Shown here one piece after another: positions 34,901 through 45,000 of a DNA stretch of 45,000 nt (its first letter is position 1; each line of letters begins with the position of its first letter). Below the pieces are notes generated by a model that worked only from the letters and a program-made list of their open reading frames with translations, had not been told where the DNA came from and ran no database searches. The DNA is from Chromera velia (lineage: Eukaryota; Sar; Chromeraceae), in NCBI GenBank assembly GCA_018398765.1, contig JAHBMJ010002841.1, positions 34,115 to 79,114 of the forward strand, written 5' to 3'. The position numbers and the translations under genes were made by a program.

Positions 34901-35251
34901 AGAAAGAAAGAAAGAAAGAAAGAAAGAAAGGGATGGATGGAGGAAGGGAGAATCACTCCAGTGTCCTCTGTTTCATTGGATTGACCTGGAGAGATGGAGA
35001 CGCAGCATCATCCGAAATGATTCTCCAAAGCGAAACCTCCAACTGGAGAATCACTTGACATTGCATTTGTTTTCCCCCCCTTCGAATGACTTCCCATCGC
35101 TCCTGAGGCCCTTTCGAAGATTTTCGAAGCTTGATCATGAATTTGCCTTTACCGTCGCTTGCGTGCAGCCGGCATTCTGACCTTTTCCAACCTGGCGCAC
35201 GCCAAGTTTTCCGTCTCACAGGCGCAGGAGCTTCTCAGCCAAAAGCCGTGA
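31929..35251 (+). CDS. AP5S1: AP-5 complex sigma subunit-like longin protein (9 exons)
   Basis: Exons: 31929-32036, 32126-32197, 32342-32432, 32746-32787, 33012-33063, 33486-33531, 34076-34162, 34237-34270, 35169-35251. Phases agree, giving 204 residues. The N terminus MVYGILIHS and the block VAVW...GIVFIVICDSLENLAL, then a Leu-rich helix and LWPGTGILTFSNLAHAKF, follow in order and spacing the pattern I recall for metazoan AP5S1 (about 200 residues): the MVH-x-x-LIH start, the VVWLGV strand, the DAHENLLL strand and a PHGQLLFLN-like C-terminal part. AP-5 is a late-endosomal adaptor, and its sigma subunit is a longin-fold core component. Exon 3 is supported mainly by its acceptor and phase. Exon 2 might extend to 32272. 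The last intron holds a tetranucleotide array. Other longin or sigma subunits are the alternative. Confidence 0.6.
34640..34932. repeat. tetranucleotide array with 75-base higher-order unit
   Basis: GACG, GACC and GACA runs are organised into three copies of a 75-base unit, seen as AGAAGGAAAAAAGAC words at 34696, 34771 and 34846. It ends in a GAAA array (34902-34930). It lies within the last intron of the AP-5 sigma-like gene. Confidence 0.85.
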
Positions 35252-37123
35252 AGGCTCGAACATACAGTCAATCAGTCGACACCGTAGAGCCGTGTATCTC
35301 CTACTGTATCCCCCACAGTACTATCTCCCCTCGCGGCGAGTCATAGAGTCATAGTGCCAGGACTACATGGCACATTGAGTCTGATATGTACGCTTGATTT
35401 TACCTGGTTTCTATTAAAAGAAATGTCATCTAGAATACATACATATACATGTCAGTGTTATATTTCTATATGGTGTAAGAAAAAAAAATACTATCTAGAG
35501 TATTATCATTATCAACATTATCATACGCCTATAGTCATACGCTATCGCCATCGGCCTATGATTGGGCGTCTAACGTTCGGCAAGTCAGCATAGACAGTGA
35601 GGATTGAATACTTTGAATTAACGAACTAATTCCTAGAAAACTGGCTCAAAACGGACACTTCTTAAACACTTTAATAATTTTAATCCAGATTTCAATATTT
35701 TAGTCTACAAAACGGATCTCACTATAGGGATCTCGAGAAGGACCCAAGGCGTATTACAGCAATTTTTGCTGCAAAAAAAAAAAAAAAAAAAAACAGCATA
35801 TCAAGTAGTCAAGTGGCTGGGCCTGGCTCAGATCTAGACAGGCCTCATAAATGAGGGTCATTAGGCAGACGGTCCCTGACACTACTAAACACTTCTGCAC
35901 AAGCACTACACTTTGGTGAATAAGTGAGTTTTATGAATTAGTAATTAAAACTAGAGCAGCATGAAACTTAGACACAGTTTACGCTAAAACTTAAAACTTT
36001 TCTAAAAACTTTTTTACAAAACGTTTTTTTTTCTAGCTGCGGCTAGAGCTGATTTCCGATGTCTAGTTGCAAAAAAAAAAAAATGAAGATAAACTTTATT
36101 TTTTTTTCTCTGTCTAGTTCTCTGTATACGTGTAATATGTATACTACTACGCTAGGTGATACGCCTAGAACGCACCTAATTTAGTCATATAGAAAGAGAT
36201 CCGCGTAGTTTTGTGAATATCGACATAAACGTAGCAGTTGAATTATTAAAAAAAAAAAAAAAGAGAGAGAAACCCCAGTAACACGCTAGGTAACACGGCG
36301 AAGATAGATATATAAATATAGCAGCTAGTATAGCAGTTAATCTATTAAAAACAAATTCAAATGAGACAGACAGGAGAACAACGGGTTAAGCATACAACTC
36401 TGTATATTGAGGAAACGGGTGGGGAAAAACACAGGAGTTTTGAGCCCCTCGAGTTCTTAAACAAAGAGCGCCCCCAAGATTCCGACTCAGGGCCTAGCTC
36501 AGGGCTTTAATGAGGACCCCATAGGGATGAAGATTGGCCATTCTGTTTTTATCGACTTGACCTCACTCGTGGAATCCGTCAAAAAAGTGAACATGGCTCT
36601 GCTATAGACCTGGCCCTTCCTGCATGTATGGGCATGCAGGCGGTCGGTTTTGACTTTTTTCTTTGCGGTATGCATGTATGGCCAGAGCTGGTTGGGGACA
36701 TGCACAAGGATCCCGCGGCGCTCATGCAACGCGCAGGCCTGTATGCGTGGCATGTCCTGCCACGCGCGAGGACCTAAGTATCCTTAAAACATAGGAGACC
36801 CTAAGACAGACATCAATATCGAATCGATATTTCCTAAAAAGCAAACTGCCCGATATTCGATATCGATATTCGATGTTGATACGATATTTTTCGATATCAC
36901 ATATTTTTAGGTAAACCCGGTCTCCATCACAGAAAGGAGAGGGGGGAGGCAGGGGAGATAAGGAATACATGGGAACGTGTCTTTCCCTCCGTCTGCTTGC
37001 CTGACCGAATATCAGAAGGAGAATAGTAGCAGCCAACGCTTTGCAAAATTGGTTCTCGGAAGCTTGGTGGAGGGGAGGGGGGGCTCATGGTCTGCCTTGG
37101 CGGAACCTCTCCCCAAGTAGTTC
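35252..37123. other. repeat-derived AT-rich region
   Basis: It contains dispersed repeat copy B (35563-35690), three A homopolymers (35771, 36070, 36248) suggesting old retroposed pieces, and TA-rich spacer. Two short coding-like scraps, around 36532-36613 (HSVFIDLTSLVESVKKV, plus) and 36699-36779, are too short and broken to call genes. A GATATT-rich palindromic stretch lies at 36813-36900. Confidence 0.45.
35563..35690. repeat. dispersed AT-rich repeat, copy B
   Basis: Similar to 13747-13900 over about 130 bases at perhaps 70 percent identity by eye, and in the same orientation. Confidence 0.6.
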
Positions 37124-37510
37124 TTGTCTTCCCCCGGGGCAGTAACTGTTTTCCGCCCTTTGTTGTGCACCATTGTTGGAAGGGGGGCAAACCATGGGGG
37201 GAGGGTTGAATCAATTTGCAAAGCCTGTGAAGAGAAAAGTTGGAAGAAATTGATTGACGATCCGATTCACCGTCTGACAAATTTTGTCCGAATGGAGGGG
37301 CCGCGGGGGAGACTGAGTGATCTCTGGTATAGGCAACTAGAGCGTATGTCGATAGAAGAAGTGTGTGAGCATGGAGAGAGACAGGGAGCCCAAGGGGGTA
37401 GGGGAGTGGGGCAGGCTGAGGAGCGGGTAAGGCGGTACTTCTCGCTTCTTCTTCAGAGGGACGCCCAAAAGGCCAGTGCCCTCATTGCTGCATGCCTAGG
37501 ACCGGACTGA
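37124..37510 (+). pseudogene. open frame next to a LINE-like 3' tail, unknown
   Basis: A 128-codon frame ending in TGA at 37510 with a protein-like second half (ESICKACEEKSWKKLIDD, then WYRQLERMSIEEVCEHGE and RRYFSLLLQRDAQKASALI). The first 30 residues have no credible ATG start. About 120 bases after its stop comes the GCCATTGAGACACGATGGC block and ATC run shared with 12591-12650, so it may be the C-terminal part of a retroelement. A small host-gene exon is the alternative. Confidence 0.35.
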
Positions 37511-37604
37511 TCGATCCTGGGGAGCAGTGTTCTGCTAGCTAGTAGTCCTAAAGTTCGGCCGCTTTAGGTGAGCATTCGCTAGCGTGCTCCTAGCTTGCAA
37601 TATG

Positions 37605-37683
37605 ACATGAATGCTCACAGACTGCCCTTTGCCATTGAGACACGATGGCTGGCGGGCCAAGTCACCTCATCATCATCATCATC
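37605..37683. repeat. LINE-like 3' tail, second copy
   Basis: A GCCATTGAGACACGATGGC block followed by a short variable stretch and an ATC run, as at 12591-12650. It has the same orientation and the same order of parts. Confidence 0.65.
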
Positions 37684-39204
37684 GATATGATAGCCATCCC
37701 TACCAATTCTATAAAAGAAAGAAAAAAATGATTGCATTGTATTGAATCTAACACGGGATATCACTCTACCAGAAGCTCCAGCTTGAAAGACGAATCTTAG
37801 ACGATAGGCACCCACGATTAGCTCCCTTAGCTCTACCGTCAACTATATGGTAGAAGTGAAAAACAATCAAAGACAGCCTGAGGGAGTAGAATAGGGACAG
37901 GGGGTCGATCGATCTGCAAGTCGATCTGCAACTGCAACAGCTTCGAGGATCCAGAGGTGACTTGGAGCGTATGCATGTGCGTATGTACACGTTGGTAATG
38001 GGATGGAACGGCGGCACTGAAAGGCTTTGCCTTTCTGCCCGCTTCCTACCATATTTACATGACTCTTATGAATAGTTCAGGCTCCCTCCCTCCCTCCCTC
38101 CTCCCCTCCTTCGGCTTCAATCCTTTCCCAAATCTTTCCTTCCATATTTTCCTTCTCTTTCCCTTCCATCTCCACACTGGCACCTTTCTTTTTTTCCTAA
38201 TTTTCCTCTTCGAGGTTTCTCTTTCCCCCCCTTTTCCCTTAAATTCTTCCCTCTGTCCCCCCCTCCCTTATGACTCGCCCCATCCATGCACCCATTGAGT
38301 CATTCAGGGTTTGTGTGGTCTGTCTACTCTTCTGGTAACCGACGTGCTCACTGTTTTTTAAATGTGACCTTCGTGTTCTCAAGTCATTTTGCGCTGTCAT
38401 ACAGGTGAGTTCGAATTCAGAAAACGAAAAGGGGTGTGTTGTTTTTGACAATTTTGGGCGGACGTCCCCTTTCATCCAAACCGATAAAAAAAGAGTCAAA
38501 CAAACAAACACAGCACCGAGGGGTATTGGTCGTGGGTCGACACTCATACCGTCCGGGACGGAGAGAATGAGAGCTGAAAAATAGAGTTCAACACAGGTGT
38601 TCGACCTACAAAGCTACCAAACAGCCTCAACAGTCCCCTTCTTTTTCTGGTCTGCATTCGTGCCTCCTGAACTTCTTCCTTTTTCTATTAATTTTTTTTT
38701 TGGAGAACCACAATGAAGAACCAGACCATCTGAGATCGCCATCCCTTTCTTTCTGCGGAATTCCAACGATCTATTGATCGAGACAAACTCATGGTTTCCT
38801 TTCCTTTGCCCTATGTGCGTGATTGCTTGTTTGCCGGCCTGTGGGCGACGTTCCATGGGTGACTTTCAGCATGATCAGCGAGATTCAGCTGCCGTCAATC
38901 TGTTCACTCTCCCGTCATCAAGGTAAATTGGTTGCGGTCTGAACTGTCAGACAGACAACTCCTTCCTACTGTCCTTTTCTCTCGGTGCTGTCCTTGTCGA
39001 TAAAAAATGAAAAAACAAACCCACAAAAGCCCGGCATGATTACTGGAAGATAGATGCATCAAAAGGCGGAGAGTCAGGGGCGGGGACACGGATGAAGCTA
39101 TGAAAGCACCTATTAAAGGGGCAGAAACATAAGCAAGAGCATTCAGAATTTTGAGTCGATTTCGAGCATTGACGTGAACGAATTCCCCCCCCCCCCAGCA
39201 GTGT
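37684..39204. other. intergenic between convergent genes
   Basis: Pyrimidine-rich CCCT/TTCC sequence lies at 38080-38270. Minus-strand frames at 38239-38547, 38614-38856 and 38904-39212 have mixed composition without motifs. The one nearest 39205 is probably the 3' untranslated region of the phosphodiesterase gene. No gene is called. Confidence 0.4.
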
Positions 39205-39815
39205 TTACGCATACGTCCTGAATCGTTCCGTCAGTCCCTCTGTCTCTCCCACAGACGCACGACGTTTTTGTACATGAGGGCCGGCGCGTTGGAGTAAGGG
39301 GGAGGCGAGTTTCGACGAAACCGTCAGGGCCGGGCTGAGAGTTTCAGTCCGCTGACCAAAGTCAGAGTCCGTGTTTTCTCTTTCTTCGTTCTCGGCAGAA
39401 AAAGCGGTGCGCATTCGAGCCTCGAGGTCTGCCCGTCTCATCTCGCTCACTTTGTTTCTAGTCGATGGCGTGATCTCGTTCTGGCACCTCTGCAGCCACT
39501 CGTCGAGATTCTGCATTCATGTGGATGGACACATGCATAGAGATCAGAAACGATGATCCTTGGTCAACCTCTGAATGCATTTTTGGCTCTGTCCCCCCAT
39601 GATCAACACGAGAGTTCCGATAATTTCTGGAGATTCATGCCGGATAAACTGTAAGCATGACAAGACGAGCCAGAGAGCACGCAGCCATATAGAGGGGAAG
39701 GGCAGCTGACTTCCGCAAAACCTACCTCAAAACCTCTGCCGAGCAACTTCTGGTCGTACTCTCTGCTTCTGCACGGACAAAGACGACAAAGCGACGGATA
39801 CACACTGGCATTGTG

Positions 39816-39909
<94 letters not shown>

Positions 39910-40966
39910 GCACACGCACGCGTTCATTCACACAAGCTAACACAGACCACCGTGCGTCTCAATGTTCAACTGTGTTTCGCTCCAAACGTGTGTGGTTGGC
40001 CTGCTTTTTGCTGCTCGCTCTTCCGCCAAGCATCGACAAATGAGTGGTGCCGCAATCAAGGCCTTCCTTGTTTGTAACTGGAAAACCTGCCTCGATCATC
40101 GACGTGTGGTGTGACTTTGACTGCTTGCCAGTCGTGGGACTGAAGCGAGAGGAGACACGATCCATGGATCCATGTATCATTTTTCAACAAGTCGGATCAA
40201 CCGACAGACACCACATCGTTGACAGTGCTTCAAAGTGTCAAAAACCCAATGGAGAATCTGGCGGCGGCGGAAGGACAACCTAGGGGCATGTGACTAACCT
40301 GAGGGCGTTGCTGAGGGCAGCGTAGAGAGGAAGTGCCACGAAGGAAACGAATCCGACCTGTGAGGAGGAATCACAGACGTCAGTAAGAGATACAAAAAAA
40401 CTCTGACCGCTGATCGAATTCATTTGTGAGAGAGGGAGACTTCTCGACGAAAGTGCAGGGAGGGCAACAGGGGTGCAAATGATGATCGAGCTAGGACAGG
40501 ACAATTTAAAGGGAAGCGTTCGGTAAAAGAAACAGAGAGAGCCCATTTGTTGAGAAAAATCTCCATTGGGTAGCAAAGAATGTAGAGATAGGAGGAATGC
40601 TCCGTACGTACCGCCACCAAAGAAAAGAAGTGCAAGCATGGGGGAAAAGGTGAAAGGAGAAAGAAAACGTGGAAGAAGGAAGGAAGAAGACCAACGCACT
40701 TACTTGGTCTTTAGGCAAATTTGAACGAGAACGATCGCACATCGGACTGATCGGAAGTCCTTGTTGCCTCTCGAGGTCTCCCTGCGCTCAAAGACACATG
40801 CACATGCGTGCATGAAAAGACACACAGGAAGAATATCATTCTGGATTTCGAGCAACTGCACCTTCGCCGGAGTAAATTCGACCTTGAACACGTGCTTCAT
40901 TCATTTATTCATTCATTAATTCATTAATCAATTAATTAATTAATTCATTCATTCATTCATTCATTC

Positions 40967-41007
<41 letters not shown>

Positions 41008-44000
41008 CACACACACACACACACACACACTCACAAGTACATGCCTGCCCAGCGTATACCTGCTTATCTATCCACACAGACCACAGACCTGGAGGTGAAA
41101 CTCCTCGCAGATCCGAAGACTCCATTTCTCGTGGAGGTAGAAGGGTTTGCCTGCATCCATAGGACGATCATAGCAAGGGCGGAAAGGGTAAATCTTTGAA
41201 AGGTTCATTCTAAGATATTGGTTGAAAATTGAGAGATTCGTCTCTTTCAAGACTTCAACTGCACCCGCACAAATTAACCCAAGGAAGGATCTCCCCTCGC
41301 AGAGCCTGTGAGGGAAAGAATTTGATTCTGCTGATAGCCCTGTCGATGCTGTAAAACGGGGAGGTGAAGAAAGGGGCAGGATAGTCTGAAAGTGACGATG
41401 CTGATACATCGCCTCACCATGCAACCGAGGCAACACAAGATCTTGAAAAGCTGCAACCTGAAGAGGCAGCGAAATCCGTCTCGCTTTCCTTCAGACGTTC
41501 ACCAAGACACACTTAAGACAGTTTTGCTCTCGCGATTTCATTCGGCTGCCTCTCAGAGACACAAAGAGTCCGTGAAATGGACAGATACATCGGAGCATAT
41601 GCCTCCGCAAATCGCCATAACTTTCTGTGTCAAAGTGAGAATGCTTGCTTGTCAGTATCTGCGTTTTGATTTGTATCTGAATCGCTGCTATCAACTGACC
41701 AGCATGGCAGATATCGGAGGTCTTCATGAACGCTTTCAGCATGACCCCCCTTTGCAAAGCTGTCTGCCCTCCTTCGTTCTGCCAGTCTTCCTGTGTCCCC
41801 CACTTCTCTCTCCTCCCCTCAGCTCCAGTCTCCTGCTCTGTCTGACACCCTGAAGCCGACTGCTGCAATGCCTCTCCACTTGCAAATCGGTCTTTCATCT
41901 GCCTCAGACGCTCAAGGGATCCTGCCTGAGTCTGCAAAATGAAGAATTGAAAGAATAGTGAAGAGGCATTTTGGGAAACCAACCTTCATTTACGGCACAC
42001 AGACGCGGAGGTTTGGTCACTTTGTATCGCAACCACGAACGAAGACCAAAAACTGAAAACCCTCAAATATCTTTCATTTCTCGGATTTCTCGCAAAGAAG
42101 AGACGGCGAGGAACAGAAAGAGATCGATTGCCATCAAACGGTCCCGTGATCACCACTTCGCGAACGGGAAACACGTTTTACGCAATCCTCTTCACATTGA
42201 GAAGATCTCGAGCCTCTGTAAAGAATGTGCAAACCTCTGATGTAAAGTGACAAGGGAAAAATGAGGGGAAAGCAAGAAGAAACCGCAAAGGCCGACAAAG
42301 AGGCAGACAGACGGACCGCAGCAGACCGAACAGATCGTCCGACGGATACACAGACAGGCAGGCAGGTGGAAAGACATGCAAACACACAGATGGACAGACG
42401 CTGCACGATCGACTATCAGTGAGTGACCCACAATTCTCATTGTTGTGTTGAAGATTCCCAGACTTTCGAAATGCTTCTTCATGTCGGTCTCCAAAATCAG
42501 GGCGATGACCAAACTGCGAAACCGCAGCCAGGTCCCATCGTCTATTTTTTCGTGAAATTCCTGCCCTTCCTCTTCCTCCTCTTCTTCTTCTTTGACTCTG
42601 TTCCCCTCGTTTATCTTCCTTTCGGGAGTCGAGCCCCCCTCCCCTGGCAACATGAGGAGACGGAAGCAGAGAGCAGCATGAAAGTTCTCAAGAACAGAGC
42701 TGCAAACGAGATTGCCGAAGGAGGAAATGGGGGCGAGGAGTGAGTTCATGAATGAATGAACGAACCCCAAAATGACAAAAACGGGTAAAGACCAGAAGGG
42801 GGAAAAAGGGAAGAAAGAAAGAGACGGAGAGAGCGGGCGAAGGGAAAGAAACCGTAGCAAGAAATCTCAGTCCGAAATCAGTAAGAGAGCAGAGAGGACA
42901 AAAATGCCTGAACCAAATAAAGCAGCGAGAAGAGGAAATGCCAGGAACAGAATGAATGCAAAAGAACGACATCCAATACCTCACATGCTTCTTGCTTTTC
43001 CTGACTGCGTTATCGTTTTACTGTGTTGTGCTTCTGACCCCGATTACGAGACTCCACACAATCTTTTCATAAGTGAATATACACAGATGCAGGTTGCTCA
43101 GTCTTCAATCCTGGCCGACTGTCTGGATGCAGGACTGACAGATCGTTGTAGGAGACCGCCAAACTGGAGCGCGATGCAACCTGTAAATCAGAAGGGGACA
43201 TGTTTGTTTGAATGCGTTCAAATCGGAAGACATAGACCAGACGACAGGAGCAGAACAGTTCAGGATTGACTCCTCGAATGGTTTTGATTCGACTCTTCAC
43301 ATTTCACTTTTCTTCTCTGTGGTTCAAGACAGGTAGGTCTATTTATTCCCTTCCCGAAAGAAACATCGATGGATCGAACCAGCTGCTGACCAAGTATCTG
43401 TTGTTGACCCCCGGGTGTCCCGTGTCGTGTGCCATTGCAGCAATCAGACAAGCAACCAAGTCGGTGGACTCAGCGTGGACTGACCCTCCCGAGACCTGCA
43501 GAAAACGGATTGACAGAAAGAGAGAGAGAGGAGAAAAGAGCCTCATAAGGCTATGTATCGGTTTGTGTTGACATACGCTCAGATCCTTCGACATCCCTCC
43601 TCTCTCCCGCAGATCCATCCCCTCTGCTATTCCTTCTTGTTTTGCCTCTGCCCCCTCCACTTCACGCTGATCATCCCGTTTCTCTCTCCCTGCGTCACAC
43701 CGCGCCAAATGCAATCCGACAGCTCGAATCGAATCACTGAAACCCAAATGGATACGCTTACCGACGGACCTGCAGAAGGAATTCCATTGCGTTCATGACC
43801 TCTGCCCCATGCGTGGCCGTGTGGAACGGAATGTCGTTCCTGTACCTGCCCTCTACCCTCGAGGCAAACTCACAGAGCTCTCTCTCATCCAGGCCGAAGT
43901 CAAGGAACGCCTCCGAATGACTGCATGCAGACGCAAGCAGGGGGGCATTGAAAAAAAAGACTCACAGGAGGAGAAGAAGCGCGAAAGAGGAGTGTGTCAG

Positions 44001-44636
44001 ACGAAAGGGCGCGATCGAGCTGGTGGAGGAAGTAAAAAACTGTTTGAGTGAAGAATGTTGCACAGAAGAATGTTACAGAGAGGCGGGGACCAAAGAGACA
44101 GAAAGACAGATAGATAGTAGACGGACAAATTGACTTTATTCGACAGAAAGCAAGCACACGACGCCTCATAGACTAAACGGCATACGGGACATGAAAGAAG
44201 GACAACTCTACACAATTAGCTTCTCCGTGACACGTATAGCTGTGCCGACAGGAGCCCATGCACGCTTTCTTTCTGCCCGTGGTGCTCACGGAAATAGAAA
44301 TATATAGAGAGGACAAACCACGCACAGGGTAGTGAAAGTCCAATTACTCATGGATCAGAAGAAAAGGAAACAAATCGCCCCCCAAAAAAGCTGACTGACA
44401 GTTGGAAAGCCGCCGAGGCTGCCCAGGAGATCGGCTTGCCGTGTGTGTTTTGCGCAATCTTGAAGATGTTCGTGTCCATTTTACCGAACAGCGAAGTCTC
44501 AAGGCCCCTAGGAGAAGAAGGGACAGCGGGCAGATCCGCCCACGCTTTGTCCTTGTCTACATACCAGAGCTCTGATTGGTTGGTCTCTACAACTGTGTCG
44601 CTGATGGCACGGCAAGTCAATCCAGGCTCTCCGAGG
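39205..44636 (-). CDS. 3',5'-cyclic nucleotide phosphodiesterase, class I (5' incomplete)
   Basis: Exons: 44636-44565, 44507-44400, 43920-43770, 43495-43391, 43180-43140, 42699-42432, 41931-41700, 41150-41089, 40781-40704, 40357-40299, 39768-39726, 39510-39205. Phases agree; 507 residues are visible. Catalytic-domain blocks appear in order: MDTNIFKIAQ; PFHTATHGAEV (catalytic and metal His); HDTGHPGVNN, matching HD-x2-H-x4-N; YNDLSVLENFHAALCFRLL; FRSLVIALILETDMKKHF; MKTSDICHAG (metal Asp); KWSLRICEEFHLQGDLE; SPMCDR; and QVGFVSFVALPLY with the nucleotide-binding Gln. It hydrolyses cAMP and/or cGMP; which one cannot be told. Two insertions stand out: a linker with eight consecutive Glu in the 42699-42432 exon, and a Gln/Glu-rich loop in 41931-41700. 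A Ser/Glu-rich tail follows the domain. The N-terminal region, which may carry membrane helices, lies beyond 44636. Confidence 0.88.
39813..39905. repeat. CA microsatellite in phosphodiesterase intron
   Basis: About 90 bases of CA with a few CG interruptions, in the intron between the exons at 40299 and 39768. Confidence 0.95.
40900..41030. repeat. ATTC, TTAA, CT and CA microsatellites in phosphodiesterase intron
   Basis: Adjacent arrays of ATTC (40900-40965), CT (40971-41000) and AC (41007-41030) in the intron between the exons at 41089 and 40781. Confidence 0.9.
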
Positions 44637-45000
44637 CTGCATGAATGAATGAATGAATGAATGAGTGAGTGAATGAATGAATGAATGAATGAATGAATGA
44701 ATGAAACGCGGCATCGATGTGTCCTGCATCCCTTCTTCGTGTTTTTGTTTCTCACAGACAAATGAGGTCCTGGCCGGAACAGCTAAGGGGGCATTTGGAA
44801 TCTCACGAGAGACATGCAGAACAAACGACCGCATTGCTCCCGTGCGTTGAAGACCTTAAAAAGCAAAGACAGTAGAGGCCGAGGACATGGGGAAAGATCT
44901 TCATGGAAATCGATTCAGATAGAGAAAAGAAAAGTGGGGGAAGGTCCAAATTGGTAAGGCTTTGGAAGTTCGAAATCAGTTCACTGACAGCTTCTCGACA
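44637..45000. other. 5' intron and upstream exons of the phosphodiesterase, unresolved
   Basis: The acceptor of the exon at 44636 is followed directly (44639-44704) by a TGAA array. A further exon on the minus strand around 44770-44865 is likely, because AG acceptors and GTGAGA/GTCTGT donors bracket protein-like frames. The phase-2 match that the next exon needs allows more than one choice. The right end of the window cuts the gene. Confidence 0.4.

Noticed and set aside
34513-34984. Frames encoding SVGRSV or TDRQTD repeats
   Set aside because: They are products of the tetranucleotide array within the last intron of the AP-5 sigma-like gene.
35713-35731. Vector-like CTCACTATAGGG followed by an XhoI-like site
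   Set aside because: Only 12 bases match the end of a T7 promoter, and the expected upstream half is absent. Chance is the simpler explanation.

Overview
This is nuclear DNA of an intron-rich eukaryote, most likely a chromerid alveolate (Chromera velia or a close relative). The reasons are many GT-AG introns of about 150-900 bases, ribonuclease-inhibitor-type leucine-rich repeats, a cyclic-nucleotide phosphodiesterase with apicomplexan-like motifs, clustered TGCATGC elements (a known ApiAP2 target word), and introns packed with tetranucleotide repeats. The organism is an inference. The gene models below were spliced by hand from splice sites and intron phases.

Layout. 352-8562 (minus): a 16-exon gene for a single-pass membrane protein with a LamG/concanavalin-like domain, a coiled linker and a C-terminal ShKT domain. 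A 713-base direct duplication around a lone N (7172) sits inside it and looks like two unmerged contig ends. 8563-14220: repeat-rich, with a decayed LINE-type reverse transcriptase (10300-12033) and orphan coding fragments. 14221-19016 (minus): an 8-exon LRR protein whose frame is broken twice by 4-base insertions. 19017-19744: a divergent promoter region with a GC-rich core and five TGCATGC words. 19745-21188 (plus): a secreted/membrane protein with a cytosolic WW domain. 21699-22547 (minus): the 3' exon of an unknown gene, then a 430-base purine-only tract, then a transposase-like ORF (23003-24487, plus). 26286-27266 (minus): an E2/UBC-fold protein without the catalytic cysteine.

27267-31928 is gene-poor. 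It holds a minisatellite of about 55-65-base units, split by a 913-base nonautonomous hAT-like element with 12-base terminal inverted repeats and an 8-base target duplication. 31929-35251 (plus): a 9-exon longin-domain gene resembling the sigma subunit of the AP-5 adaptor complex. 35252-39204: old repeats and a LINE-like tail. 39205-44636 (minus, running off the right edge): a phosphodiesterase with its catalytic motifs intact.

Nothing suggests that the genes form an operon or pathway. They are separate host genes (surface protein, LRR protein, membrane trafficking, ubiquitin-like, cyclic-nucleotide signalling) embedded in repeats.
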